From: Phytophthora sp. 'mugwort'
Taxonomy: Eukaryota; Oomycota; Peronosporomycetes; Peronosporales; Peronosporaceae
Length of the DNA stretch: 64,000 nt
NCBI GenBank assembly: GCA_033558025.1
Contig: JAUCEF010000010.1
Coordinates: 1,327,001 to 1,391,000, forward strand
Direction of reading: 5' to 3'
Within the stretch, counting starts at the first letter, position 1; each line of letters opens with the position of its first letter. The position numbers and the translations under genes are program-made. Of this stretch, positions 36,514 to 48,628 are shown one piece after another. The notes beneath the pieces are model-generated. The model had not been told where the DNA came from. It worked only from the letters and a program-made list of their open reading frames with translations, and did not search any database.

Positions 36514-36586
36514 GCCCGTCTAGCTCAGTCGGTAGAGCGCAAGACTCTTAATCTTGTGGTCGTGGGTTCGAGCCCCACGGTGGGCG
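36514..36586 (+). tRNA. tRNA-Lys (CTT), copy 67
   Basis: Standard sequence; unit 547 bp, haplotype Q, tacA; differs from copy 64 at the tacA site. Confidence 0.97.
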
Positions 36587-37060
36587 ACTGCTTTTGCCTT
36601 TTACGCCTCGCACGCATGCCAGCGCTAGCAGTGCGTATGCTGCGTCGAGGAACCCCACTGCTCGCACACGTCTCCGCGGCCATGCCACGCTCGCGGGAGA
36701 TGCAATTTGGTCATGCAGTTGAGGCCCGTCCAACCGGCGACGAGTGAGATTGGCCGATCACTGTTGTGGACCGAGACGCCCTTGGCGGACAGGTGTAATT
36801 ATGTGTGTCGCGGCTGGCGCTGGCATTAACCTGTTCTTATAGGAGCAACGTTGGTGCGAGGCAGCGAAGGAGGAGGTGACGTCGGAGGCAGGGTCGACCA
36901 TTGCCTCCAGCAAAGACGAGCGCGGTCGATGATAATGCAGGCGTGTAGTGGGGGTGAAAATGCGAGGTCATAGCGAGCATGCGCGTAGCGACGAATGGTT
37001 TGTCGCGTGTCCGTCAATTTGCTTGCTTTTGTACATTTTCGTGTGAATCGGTGACATGAA

Positions 37061-37133
37061 GCCCGTCTAGCTCAGTCGGTAGAGCGCAAGACTCTTAATC
37101 TTGTGGTCGTGGGTTCGAGCCCCACGGTGGGCG
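37061..37133 (+). tRNA. tRNA-Lys (CTT), copy 68
   Basis: Standard sequence; unit 547 bp, haplotype Q with TATGTTGCG and TAATTAAGTG but not GTCAGAGG. Confidence 0.97.
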
Positions 37134-37607
37134 ACTGCTTTTGCCTTTTACGCCTCGCACGCATGCCAGCGCTAGCAGTGCGTATGTTGCGTCGAGGAAC
37201 CCCACTGCTCGCACACGTCTCCGCGGCCATGCCACGCTCGCGGGAGATGCAATTTGGTCATGCAGTTGAGGCCCGTCCAACCGGCGACGAGTGAGATTGG
37301 CCGATCACTGTTGTGGACCGAGACGCCCTTGGCGGACAGGTGTAATTAAGTGTGTCGCGGCTGGCGCTGGCATCAACCTGTTCTTATAGGAGCAACGTTG
37401 GTGCGAGGCAGCGAAGGAGGAGGTGACGTCGGAGGCAGGGTCGACCATTGCCTCCAGCAAAGACGAGCGCGGTCGATGATAATGCAGGCGTGTAGTGGGG
37501 GTGAAAATGCGAGGTCATAGCGAGCATGCGCGTAGCGACGAATGGTTTGTCGCGTGTCCGTCAATTTGCTTGCTTTTGTACGTTTTCGTGTGAATCGGTG
37601 ACATGAA

Positions 37608-37680
37608 GCCCGTCTAGCTCAGTCGGTAGAGCGCAAGACTCTTAATCTTGTGGTCGTGGGTTCGAGCCCCACGGTGGGCG
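37608..37680 (+). tRNA. tRNA-Lys (CTT), copy 69
   Basis: Standard sequence; unit 547 bp, haplotype Q, TAATTAAGTG and GTCAGAGG, plus private ATGCCCGCG. Confidence 0.97.
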
Positions 37681-38154
37681 ACTGCTTTTGCCTTTTACGC
37701 CTCGCACGCATGCCCGCGCTAGCAGTGCGTATGCTGCGTCGAGGAACCCCACTGCTCGCACACGTCTCCGCGGCCATGCCACGCTCGCGGGAGATGCAAT
37801 TTGGTCATGCAGTTGAGGCCCGTCCAACCGGCGACGAGTGAGATTGGCCGATCACTGTTGTGGACCGAGACGCCCTTGGCGGACAGGTGTAATTAAGTGT
37901 GTCGCGGCTGGCGCTGGCATCAACCTGTTCTTATAGGAGCAACGTTGGTGCGAGGCAGCGAAGGAGGAGGTGACGTCAGAGGCAGGGTCGACCATTGCCT
38001 CCAGCAAAGACGAGCGCGGTCGATGATAATGCAGGCGTGTAGTGGGGGTGAAAATGCGAGGTCATAGCGAGCATGCGCGTAGCGACGAATGGTTTGTCGC
38101 GTGTCCGTCAATTTGCTTGCTTTTGTACGTTTTCGTGTGAATCGGTGACATGAA

Positions 38155-38227
38155 GCCCGTCTAGCTCAGTCGGTAGAGCGCAAGACTCTTAATCTTGTGG
38201 TCGTGGGTTCGAGCCCCACGGTGGGCG
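38155..38227 (+). tRNA. tRNA-Lys (CTT), copy 70
   Basis: Standard sequence; unit 547 bp, haplotype Q. Confidence 0.97.
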
Positions 38228-38701
38228 ACTGCTTTTGCCTTTTACGCCTCGCACGCATGCCAGCGCTAGCAGTGCGTATGCTGCGTCGAGGAACCCCACT
38301 GCTCGCACACGTCTCCGCGGCCATGCCACGCTCGCGGGAGATGCAATTTGGTCATGCAGTTGAGGCCCGTCCAACCGGCGACGAGTGAGATTGGCCGATC
38401 ACTGTTGTGGACCGAGACGCCCTTGGCGGACAGGTGTAATTATGTGTGTCGCGGCTGGCGCTGGCATTAACCTGTTCTTATAGGAGCAACGTTGGTGCGA
38501 GGCAGCGAAGGAGGAGGTGACGTCGGAGGCAGGGTCGACCATTGCCTCCAGCAAAGACGAGCGCGGTCGATGATAATGCAGGCGTGTAGTGGGGGTGAAA
38601 ATGCGAGGTCATAGCGAGCATGCGCGTAGCGACGAATGGTTTGTCGCGTGTCCGTCAATTTGCTTGCTTTTGTACGTTTTCGTGTGAATCGGTGACATGA
38701 A

Positions 38702-38774
38702 GCCCGTCTAGCTCAGTCGGTAGAGCGCAAGACTCTTAATCTTGTGGTCGTGGGTTCGAGCCCCACGGTGGGCG
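38702..38774 (+). tRNA. tRNA-Lys (CTT), copy 71
   Basis: Standard sequence; unit 547 bp, haplotype P, tacA. Confidence 0.97.
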
Positions 38775-39248
38775 ACTGCTTTTGCCTTTTACGCCTCGCA
38801 CGCATGCCAGCGCTAGCAGTGCGTATGCTGCGTCGAGGAACCCCACTGCTCGCACACGTCTCCGCGGCCATGCCACGCTCGCGGGAGATGCAATTTGGTC
38901 ATGCAGTTGAGGCCCGTCCAGCCGGCGACGAGTGAGATTGGCCGATCACTGTTGTGGACCGAGACGCCCTTGGCGGACAGGTGTAATTATGTGTGTCGCG
39001 GCTGGCGCTGGCATTAACCTGTTCTTATAGGAGCAACGTTGGTGCGAGGCAGCGAAGGAGGAGGTGACGTCGGAGGCAGGGTCGACCATTGCCTCCAGCA
39101 AAGACGAGCGCGGTCGATGATAATGCAGGCGTGTAGTGGGGGTGAAAATGCGAGGTCATAGCGAGCATGCGCGTAGCGACGAATGGTTTGTCGCGTGTCC
39201 GTCAATTTGCTTGCTTTTGTACATTTTCGTGTGAATCGGTGACATGAA

Positions 39249-39321
39249 GCCCGTCTAGCTCAGTCGGTAGAGCGCAAGACTCTTAATCTTGTGGTCGTGG
39301 GTTCGAGCCCCACGGTGGGCG
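39249..39321 (+). tRNA. tRNA-Lys (CTT), copy 72
   Basis: Standard sequence; unit 547 bp, haplotype Q with TATGTTGCG and TAATTAAGTG. Confidence 0.97.
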
Positions 39322-39795
39322 ACTGCTTTTGCCTTTTACGCCTCGCACGCATGCCAGCGCTAGCAGTGCGTATGTTGCGTCGAGGAACCCCACTGCTCGC
39401 ACACGTCTCCGCGGCCATGCCACGCTCGCGGGAGATGCAATTTGGTCATGCAGTTGAGGCCCGTCCAACCGGCGACGAGTGAGATTGGCCGATCACTGTT
39501 GTGGACCGAGACGCCCTTGGCGGACAGGTGTAATTAAGTGTGTCGCGGCTGGCGCTGGCATCAACCTGTTCTTATAGGAGCAACGTTGGTGCGAGGCAGC
39601 GAAGGAGGAGGTGACGTCGGAGGCAGGGTCGACCATTGCCTCCAGCAAAGACGAGCGCGGTCGATGATAATGCAGGCGTGTAGTGGGGGTGAAAATGCGA
39701 GGTCATAGCGAGCATGCGCGTAGCGACGAATGGTTTGTCGCGTGTCCGTCAATTTGCTTGCTTTTGTACGTTTTCGTGTGAATCGGTGACATGAA

Positions 39796-39868
39796 GCCCG
39801 TCTAGCTCAGTCGGTAGAGCGCAAGACTCTTAATCTTGTGGTCGTGGGTTCGAGCCCCACGGTGGGCG
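39796..39868 (+). tRNA. tRNA-Lys (CTT), copy 73
   Basis: Standard sequence; unit 547 bp, haplotype Q, tacA. Confidence 0.97.
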
Positions 39869-40342
39869 ACTGCTTTTGCCTTTTACGCCTCGCACGCATG
39901 CCAGCGCTAGCAGTGCGTATGCTGCGTCGAGGAACCCCACTGCTCGCACACGTCTCCGCGGCCATGCCACGCTCGCGGGAGATGCAATTTGGTCATGCAG
40001 TTGAGGCCCGTCCAACCGGCGACGAGTGAGATTGGCCGATCACTGTTGTGGACCGAGACGCCCTTGGCGGACAGGTGTAATTATGTGTGTCGCGGCTGGC
40101 GCTGGCATTAACCTGTTCTTATAGGAGCAACGTTGGTGCGAGGCAGCGAAGGAGGAGGTGACGTCGGAGGCAGGGTCGACCATTGCCTCCAGCAAAGACG
40201 AGCGCGGTCGATGATAATGCAGGCGTGTAGTGGGGGTGAAAATGCGAGGTCATAGCGAGCATGCGCGTAGCGACGAATGGTTTGTCGCGTGTCCGTCAAT
40301 TTGCTTGCTTTTGTACATTTTCGTGTGAATCGGTGACATGAA

Positions 40343-40415
40343 GCCCGTCTAGCTCAGTCGGTAGAGCGCAAGACTCTTAATCTTGTGGTCGTGGGTTCGA
40401 GCCCCACGGTGGGCG
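40343..40415 (+). tRNA. tRNA-Lys (CTT), copy 74
   Basis: Standard sequence; unit 547 bp, haplotype P, tacA. Confidence 0.97.
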
Positions 40416-40889
40416 ACTGCTTTTGCCTTTTACGCCTCGCACGCATGCCAGCGCTAGCAGTGCGTATGCTGCGTCGAGGAACCCCACTGCTCGCACACGT
40501 CTCCGCGGCCATGCCACGCTCGCGGGAGATGCAATTTGGTCATGCAGTTGAGGCCCGTCCAGCCGGCGACGAGTGAGATTGGCCGATCACTGTTGTGGAC
40601 CGAGACGCCCTTGGCGGACAGGTGTAATTATGTGTGTCGCGGCTGGCGCTGGCATTAACCTGTTCTTATAGGAGCAACGTTGGTGCGAGGCAGCGAAGGA
40701 GGAGGTGACGTCGGAGGCAGGGTCGACCATTGCCTCCAGCAAAGACGAGCGCGGTCGATGATAATGCAGGCGTGTAGTGGGGGTGAAAATGCGAGGTCAT
40801 AGCGAGCATGCGCGTAGCGACGAATGGTTTGTCGCGTGTCCGTCAATTTGCTTGCTTTTGTACATTTTCGTGTGAATCGGTGACATGAA

Positions 40890-40962
40890 GCCCGTCTAGC
40901 TCAGTCGGTAGAGCGCAAGACTCTTAATCTTGTGGTCGTGGGTTCGAGCCCCACGGTGGGCG
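40890..40962 (+). tRNA. tRNA-Lys (CTT), copy 75
   Basis: Standard sequence; unit 547 bp, haplotype Q with TATGTTGCG and TAATTAAGTG; last Q unit. Confidence 0.97.
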
Positions 40963-41436
40963 ACTGCTTTTGCCTTTTACGCCTCGCACGCATGCCAGCG
41001 CTAGCAGTGCGTATGTTGCGTCGAGGAACCCCACTGCTCGCACACGTCTCCGCGGCCATGCCACGCTCGCGGGAGATGCAATTTGGTCATGCAGTTGAGG
41101 CCCGTCCAACCGGCGACGAGTGAGATTGGCCGATCACTGTTGTGGACCGAGACGCCCTTGGCGGACAGGTGTAATTAAGTGTGTCGCGGCTGGCGCTGGC
41201 ATCAACCTGTTCTTATAGGAGCAACGTTGGTGCGAGGCAGCGAAGGAGGAGGTGACGTCGGAGGCAGGGTCGACCATTGCCTCCAGCAAAGACGAGCGCG
41301 GTCGATGATAATGCAGGCGTGTAGTGGGGGTGAAAATGCGAGGTCATAGCGAGCATGCGCGTAGCGACGAATGGTTTGTCGCGTGTCCGTCAATTTGCTT
41401 GCTTTTGTACGTTTTCGTGTGAATCGGTGACATGAA

Positions 41437-41509
41437 GCCCGTCTAGCTCAGTCGGTAGAGCGCAAGACTCTTAATCTTGTGGTCGTGGGTTCGAGCCCCA
41501 CGGTGGGCG
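41437..41509 (+). tRNA. tRNA-Lys (CTT), copy 76
   Basis: Standard sequence; unit 547 bp, haplotype P, CACA, with GAATCGTTT (shared with unit 78); starts the right P zone. Confidence 0.97.
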
Positions 41510-41983
41510 ACTGCTTTTGCCTTTTACGCCTCGCACGCATGCCAGCGCTAGCAGTGCGTATGCTGCGTCGAGGAACCCCACTGCTCGCACACGTCTCCGC
41601 GGCCATGCCACGCTCGCGGGAGATGCAATTTGGTCATGCAGTTGAGGCCCGTCCAGCCGGCGACGAGTGAGATTGGCCGATCACTGTTGTGGACCGAGAC
41701 GCCCTTGGCGGACAGGTGTAATTATGTGTGTCGCGGCTGGCGCTGGCATTAACCTGTTCTTATAGGAGCAACGTTGGTGCGAGGCAGCGAAGGAGGAGGT
41801 GACGTCGGAGGCAGGGTCGACCATTGCCTCCAGCAAAGACGAGCGCGGTCGATGATAATGCAGGCGTGTAGTGGGGGTGAAAATGCGAGGTCACAACGAG
41901 CATGCGCGTAGCGACGAATCGTTTGTCGCGTGTCCGTCAATTTGCTTGCTTTTGTACGTTTTCGTGTGAATCGGTGACATGAA

Positions 41984-42056
41984 GCCCGTCTAGCTCAGTC
42001 GGTAGAGCGCAAGACTCTTAATCTTGTGGTCGTGGGTTCGAGCCCCACGGTGGGCG
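41984..42056 (+). tRNA. tRNA-Lys (CTT), copy 77
   Basis: Standard sequence; unit 547 bp, haplotype P, CACA. Confidence 0.97.
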
Positions 42057-42530
42057 ACTGCTTTTGCCTTTTACGCCTCGCACGCATGCCAGCGCTAGCA
42101 GTGCGTATGCTGCGTCGAGGAACCCCACTGCTCGCACACGTCTCCGCGGCCATGCCACGCTCGCGGGAGATGCAATTTGGTCATGCAGTTGAGGCCCGTC
42201 CAGCCGGCGACGAGTGAGATTGGCCGATCACTGTTGTGGACCGAGACGCCCTTGGCGGACAGGTGTAATTATGTGTGTCGCGGCTGGCGCTGGCATCAAC
42301 CTGTTCTTATAGGAGCAACGTTGGTGCGAGGCAGCGAAGGAGGAGGTGACGTCGGAGGCAGGGTCGACCATTGCCTCCAGCAAAGACGAGCGCGGTCGAT
42401 GATAATGCAGGCGTGTAGTGGGGGTGAAAATGCGAGGTCACAACGAGCATGCGCGTAGCGACGAATGGTTTGTCGCGTGTCCGTCAATTTGCTTGCTTTT
42501 GTACGTTTTCGTGTGAATCGGTGACATGAA

Positions 42531-42603
42531 GCCCGTCTAGCTCAGTCGGTAGAGCGCAAGACTCTTAATCTTGTGGTCGTGGGTTCGAGCCCCACGGTGG
42601 GCG
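42531..42603 (+). tRNA. tRNA-Lys (CTT), copy 78
   Basis: Standard sequence; unit 548 bp, haplotype P, CACA, GAATCGTTT. Confidence 0.97.
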
Positions 42604-43078
42604 ACTGCTTTTGCCTTTTACGCCTCGCACGCATGCCAGCGCTAGCAGTGCGTATGCTGCGTCGAGGAACCCCACTGCTCGCACACGTCTCCGCGGCCAT
42701 GCCACGCTCGCGGGAGATGCAATTTGGTCATGCAGTTGAGGCCCGTCCAGCCGGCGACGAGTGAGATTGGCCGATCACTGTTGTGGACCGAGACGCCCTT
42801 GGCGGACAGGTGTAATTATGTGTGTCGCGGCTGGCGCTGGCATCAACCTGTTCTTTATAGGAGCAACGTTGGTGCGAGGCAGCGAAGGAGGAGGTGACGT
42901 CGGAGGCAGGGTCGACCATTGCCTCCAGCAAAGACGAGCGCGGTCGATGATAATGCAGGCGTGTAGTGGGGGTGAAAATGCGAGGTCACAACGAGCATGC
43001 GCGTAGCGACGAATCGTTTGTCGCGTGTCCGTCAATTTGCTTGCTTTTGTACGTTTTCGTGTGAATCGGTGACATGAA

Positions 43079-43151
43079 GCCCGTCTAGCTCAGTCGGTAG
43101 AGCGCAAGACTCTTAATCTTGTGGTCGTGGGTTCGAGCCCCACGGTGGGCG
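43079..43151 (+). tRNA. tRNA-Lys (CTT), copy 79
   Basis: Standard sequence; unit 547 bp, haplotype P, CACA, with GAGTAAGATT and GAGATGCCC; last CACA unit. Confidence 0.97.
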
Positions 43152-43625
43152 ACTGCTTTTGCCTTTTACGCCTCGCACGCATGCCAGCGCTAGCAGTGCG
43201 TATGCTGCGTCGAGGAACCCCACTGCTCGCACACGTCTCCGCGGCCATGCCACGCTCGCGGGAGATGCAATTTGGTCATGCAGTTGAGGCCCGTCCAGCC
43301 GGCGACGAGTAAGATTGGCCGATCACTGTTGTGGACCGAGATGCCCTTGGCGGACAGGTGTAATTATGTGTGTCGCGGCTGGCGCTGGCATCAACCTGTT
43401 CTTATAGGAGCAACGTTGGTGCGAGGCAGCGAAGGAGGAGGTGACGTCGGAGGCAGGGTCGACCATTGCCTCCAGCAAAGACGAGCGCGGTCGATGATAA
43501 TGCAGGCGTGTAGTGGGGGTGAAAATGCGAGGTCACAACGAGCATGCGCGTAGCGACGAATGGTTTGTCGCGTGTCCGTCAATTTGCTTGCTTTTGTACG
43601 TTTTCGTGTGAATCGGTGACATGAA

Positions 43626-43698
43626 GCCCGTCTAGCTCAGTCGGTAGAGCGCAAGACTCTTAATCTTGTGGTCGTGGGTTCGAGCCCCACGGTGGGCG
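43626..43698 (+). tRNA. tRNA-Lys (CTT), copy 80
   Basis: Standard sequence; unit 547 bp, haplotype P, GCGGTCATG, tacA. Confidence 0.97.
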
Positions 43699-44172
43699 AC
43701 TGCTTTTGCCTTTTACGCCTCGCACGCATGCCAGCGCTAGCAGTGCGTATGCTGCGTCGAGGAACCCCACTGCTCGCACACGTCTCCGCGGTCATGCCAC
43801 GCTCGCGGGAGATGCAATTTGGTCATGCAGTTGAGGCCCGTCCAGCCGGCGACGAGTGAGATTGGCCGATCACTGTTGTGGACCGAGACGCCCTTGGCGG
43901 ACAGGTGTAATTATGTGTGTCGCGGCTGGCGCTGGCATTAACCTGTTCTTATAGGAGCAACGTTGGTGCGAGGCAGCGAAGGAGGAGGTGACGTCGGAGG
44001 CAGGGTCGACCATTGCCTCCAGCAAAGACGAGCGCGGTCGATGATAATGCAGGCGTGTAGTGGGGGTGAAAATGCGAGGTCATAGCGAGCATGCGCGTAG
44101 CGACGAATGGTTTGTCGCGTGTCCGTCAATTTGCTTGCTTTTGTACATTTTCGTGTGAATCGGTGACATGAA

Positions 44173-44245
44173 GCCCGTCTAGCTCAGTCGGTAGAGCGCA
44201 AGACTCTTAATCTTGTGGTCGTGGGTTCGAGCCCCACGGTGGGCG
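44173..44245 (+). tRNA. tRNA-Lys (CTT), copy 81
   Basis: Standard sequence; unit 547 bp, same allele set as copy 80. Confidence 0.97.
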
Positions 44246-44719
44246 ACTGCTTTTGCCTTTTACGCCTCGCACGCATGCCAGCGCTAGCAGTGCGTATGCT
44301 GCGTCGAGGAACCCCACTGCTCGCACACGTCTCCGCGGTCATGCCACGCTCGCGGGAGATGCAATTTGGTCATGCAGTTGAGGCCCGTCCAGCCGGCGAC
44401 GAGTGAGATTGGCCGATCACTGTTGTGGACCGAGACGCCCTTGGCGGACAGGTGTAATTATGTGTGTCGCGGCTGGCGCTGGCATTAACCTGTTCTTATA
44501 GGAGCAACGTTGGTGCGAGGCAGCGAAGGAGGAGGTGACGTCGGAGGCAGGGTCGACCATTGCCTCCAGCAAAGACGAGCGCGGTCGATGATAATGCAGG
44601 CGTGTAGTGGGGGTGAAAATGCGAGGTCATAGCGAGCATGCGCGTAGCGACGAATGGTTTGTCGCGTGTCCGTCAATTTGCTTGCTTTTGTACATTTTCG
44701 TGTGAATCGGTGACATGAA

Positions 44720-44792
44720 GCCCGTCTAGCTCAGTCGGTAGAGCGCAAGACTCTTAATCTTGTGGTCGTGGGTTCGAGCCCCACGGTGGGCG
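44720..44792 (+). tRNA. tRNA-Lys (CTT), copy 82
   Basis: Standard sequence; unit 548 bp, haplotype P with GAGTAAGATT, GGCCAATC and GACCAAGAC; starts a run of twenty-six 548-bp units (82-107). Confidence 0.97.
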
Positions 44793-45267
44793 ACTGCTTT
44801 TGCCTTTTACGCCTCGCACGCATGCCAGCGCTAGCAGTGCGTATGCTGCGTCGAGGAACCCCACTGCTCGCACACGTCTCCGCGGCCATGCCACGCTCGC
44901 GGGAGATGCAATTTGGTCATGCAGTTGAGGCCCGTCCAGCCGGCGACGAGTAAGATTGGCCAATCACTGTTGTGGACCAAGACGCCCTTGGCGGACAGGT
45001 GTAATTATGTGTGTCGCGGCTGGCGCTGGCATCAACCTGTTCTTTATAGGAGCAACGTTGGTGCGAGGCAGCGAAGGAGGAGGTGACGTCGGAGGCAGGG
45101 TCGACCATTGCCTCCAGCAAAGACGAGCGCGGTCGATGATAATGCAGGCGTGTAGTGGGGGTGAAAATGCGAGGTCATAGCGAGCATGCGCGTAGCGACG
45201 AATGGTTTGTCGCGTGTCCGTCAATTTGCTTGCTTTTGTACGTTTTCGTGTGAATCGGTGACATGAA

Positions 45268-45340
45268 GCCCGTCTAGCTCAGTCGGTAGAGCGCAAGACT
45301 CTTAATCTTGTGGTCGTGGGTTCGAGCCCCACGGTGGGCG
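45268..45340 (+). tRNA. tRNA-Lys (CTT), copy 83
   Basis: Standard sequence; unit 548 bp, same alleles as copy 82. Confidence 0.97.
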
Positions 45341-45815
45341 ACTGCTTTTGCCTTTTACGCCTCGCACGCATGCCAGCGCTAGCAGTGCGTATGCTGCGTC
45401 GAGGAACCCCACTGCTCGCACACGTCTCCGCGGCCATGCCACGCTCGCGGGAGATGCAATTTGGTCATGCAGTTGAGGCCCGTCCAGCCGGCGACGAGTA
45501 AGATTGGCCAATCACTGTTGTGGACCAAGACGCCCTTGGCGGACAGGTGTAATTATGTGTGTCGCGGCTGGCGCTGGCATCAACCTGTTCTTTATAGGAG
45601 CAACGTTGGTGCGAGGCAGCGAAGGAGGAGGTGACGTCGGAGGCAGGGTCGACCATTGCCTCCAGCAAAGACGAGCGCGGTCGATGATAATGCAGGCGTG
45701 TAGTGGGGGTGAAAATGCGAGGTCATAGCGAGCATGCGCGTAGCGACGAATGGTTTGTCGCGTGTCCGTCAATTTGCTTGCTTTTGTACGTTTTCGTGTG
45801 AATCGGTGACATGAA

Positions 45816-45888
45816 GCCCGTCTAGCTCAGTCGGTAGAGCGCAAGACTCTTAATCTTGTGGTCGTGGGTTCGAGCCCCACGGTGGGCG
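45816..45888 (+). tRNA. tRNA-Lys (CTT), copy 84
   Basis: Standard sequence; unit 548 bp, haplotype P with GGCCAATC and GTGTAATGGG. Confidence 0.97.
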
Positions 45889-46363
45889 ACTGCTTTTGCC
45901 TTTTACGCCTCGCACGCATGCCAGCGCTAGCAGTGCGTATGCTGCGTCGAGGAACCCCACTGCTCGCACACGTCTCCGCGGCCATGCCACGCTCGCGGGA
46001 GATGCAATTTGGTCATGCAGTTGAGGCCCGTCCAGCCGGCGACGAGTGAGATTGGCCAATCACTGTTGTGGACCGAGACGCCCTTGGCGGACAGGTGTAA
46101 TTATGTGTGTCGCGGCTGGCGCTGGCATCAACCTGTTCTTTATAGGAGCAACGTTGGTGCGAGGCAGCGAAGGAGGAGGTGACGTCGGAGGCAGGGTCGA
46201 CCATTGCCTCCAGCAAAGACGAGCGCGGTCGATGATAATGCAGGCGTGTAATGGGGGTGAAAATGCGAGGTCATAGCGAGCATGCGCGTAGCGACGAATG
46301 GTTTGTCGCGTGTCCGTCAATTTGCTTGCTTTTGTACGTTTTCGTGTGAATCGGTGACATGAA

Positions 46364-46436
46364 GCCCGTCTAGCTCAGTCGGTAGAGCGCAAGACTCTTA
46401 ATCTTGTGGTCGTGGGTTCGAGCCCCACGGTGGGCG
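46364..46436 (+). tRNA. tRNA-Lys (CTT), copy 85
   Basis: Standard sequence; unit 548 bp, same alleles as copy 82. Confidence 0.97.
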
Positions 46437-46911
46437 ACTGCTTTTGCCTTTTACGCCTCGCACGCATGCCAGCGCTAGCAGTGCGTATGCTGCGTCGAGG
46501 AACCCCACTGCTCGCACACGTCTCCGCGGCCATGCCACGCTCGCGGGAGATGCAATTTGGTCATGCAGTTGAGGCCCGTCCAGCCGGCGACGAGTAAGAT
46601 TGGCCAATCACTGTTGTGGACCAAGACGCCCTTGGCGGACAGGTGTAATTATGTGTGTCGCGGCTGGCGCTGGCATCAACCTGTTCTTTATAGGAGCAAC
46701 GTTGGTGCGAGGCAGCGAAGGAGGAGGTGACGTCGGAGGCAGGGTCGACCATTGCCTCCAGCAAAGACGAGCGCGGTCGATGATAATGCAGGCGTGTAGT
46801 GGGGGTGAAAATGCGAGGTCATAGCGAGCATGCGCGTAGCGACGAATGGTTTGTCGCGTGTCCGTCAATTTGCTTGCTTTTGTACGTTTTCGTGTGAATC
46901 GGTGACATGAA

Positions 46912-46984
46912 GCCCGTCTAGCTCAGTCGGTAGAGCGCAAGACTCTTAATCTTGTGGTCGTGGGTTCGAGCCCCACGGTGGGCG
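46912..46984 (+). tRNA. tRNA-Lys (CTT), copy 86
   Basis: Standard sequence; unit 548 bp, same alleles as copy 82. Confidence 0.97.
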
Positions 46985-47459
46985 ACTGCTTTTGCCTTTT
47001 ACGCCTCGCACGCATGCCAGCGCTAGCAGTGCGTATGCTGCGTCGAGGAACCCCACTGCTCGCACACGTCTCCGCGGCCATGCCACGCTCGCGGGAGATG
47101 CAATTTGGTCATGCAGTTGAGGCCCGTCCAGCCGGCGACGAGTAAGATTGGCCAATCACTGTTGTGGACCAAGACGCCCTTGGCGGACAGGTGTAATTAT
47201 GTGTGTCGCGGCTGGCGCTGGCATCAACCTGTTCTTTATAGGAGCAACGTTGGTGCGAGGCAGCGAAGGAGGAGGTGACGTCGGAGGCAGGGTCGACCAT
47301 TGCCTCCAGCAAAGACGAGCGCGGTCGATGATAATGCAGGCGTGTAGTGGGGGTGAAAATGCGAGGTCATAGCGAGCATGCGCGTAGCGACGAATGGTTT
47401 GTCGCGTGTCCGTCAATTTGCTTGCTTTTGTACGTTTTCGTGTGAATCGGTGACATGAA

Positions 47460-47532
47460 GCCCGTCTAGCTCAGTCGGTAGAGCGCAAGACTCTTAATCT
47501 TGTGGTCGTGGGTTCGAGCCCCACGGTGGGCG
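47460..47532 (+). tRNA. tRNA-Lys (CTT), copy 87
   Basis: Standard sequence; unit 548 bp, haplotype P with GAGTAAGATT and GACCAAGAC. Confidence 0.97.
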
Positions 47533-48007
47533 ACTGCTTTTGCCTTTTACGCCTCGCACGCATGCCAGCGCTAGCAGTGCGTATGCTGCGTCGAGGAACC
47601 CCACTGCTCGCACACGTCTCCGCGGCCATGCCACGCTCGCGGGAGATGCAATTTGGTCATGCAGTTGAGGCCCGTCCAGCCGGCGACGAGTAAGATTGGC
47701 CGATCACTGTTGTGGACCAAGACGCCCTTGGCGGACAGGTGTAATTATGTGTGTCGCGGCTGGCGCTGGCATCAACCTGTTCTTTATAGGAGCAACGTTG
47801 GTGCGAGGCAGCGAAGGAGGAGGTGACGTCGGAGGCAGGGTCGACCATTGCCTCCAGCAAAGACGAGCGCGGTCGATGATAATGCAGGCGTGTAGTGGGG
47901 GTGAAAATGCGAGGTCATAGCGAGCATGCGCGTAGCGACGAATGGTTTGTCGCGTGTCCGTCAATTTGCTTGCTTTTGTACGTTTTCGTGTGAATCGGTG
48001 ACATGAA

Positions 48008-48080
48008 GCCCGTCTAGCTCAGTCGGTAGAGCGCAAGACTCTTAATCTTGTGGTCGTGGGTTCGAGCCCCACGGTGGGCG
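48008..48080 (+). tRNA. tRNA-Lys (CTT), copy 88
   Basis: Standard sequence; unit 548 bp, same alleles as copy 87. Confidence 0.97.
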
Positions 48081-48555
48081 ACTGCTTTTGCCTTTTACGC
48101 CTCGCACGCATGCCAGCGCTAGCAGTGCGTATGCTGCGTCGAGGAACCCCACTGCTCGCACACGTCTCCGCGGCCATGCCACGCTCGCGGGAGATGCAAT
48201 TTGGTCATGCAGTTGAGGCCCGTCCAGCCGGCGACGAGTAAGATTGGCCGATCACTGTTGTGGACCAAGACGCCCTTGGCGGACAGGTGTAATTATGTGT
48301 GTCGCGGCTGGCGCTGGCATCAACCTGTTCTTTATAGGAGCAACGTTGGTGCGAGGCAGCGAAGGAGGAGGTGACGTCGGAGGCAGGGTCGACCATTGCC
48401 TCCAGCAAAGACGAGCGCGGTCGATGATAATGCAGGCGTGTAGTGGGGGTGAAAATGCGAGGTCATAGCGAGCATGCGCGTAGCGACGAATGGTTTGTCG
48501 CGTGTCCGTCAATTTGCTTGCTTTTGTACGTTTTCGTGTGAATCGGTGACATGAA

Positions 48556-48628
48556 GCCCGTCTAGCTCAGTCGGTAGAGCGCAAGACTCTTAATCTTGTG
48601 GTCGTGGGTTCGAGCCCCACGGTGGGCG
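48556..48628 (+). tRNA. tRNA-Lys (CTT), copy 89
   Basis: Standard sequence; unit 548 bp, plain haplotype P. Confidence 0.97.
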
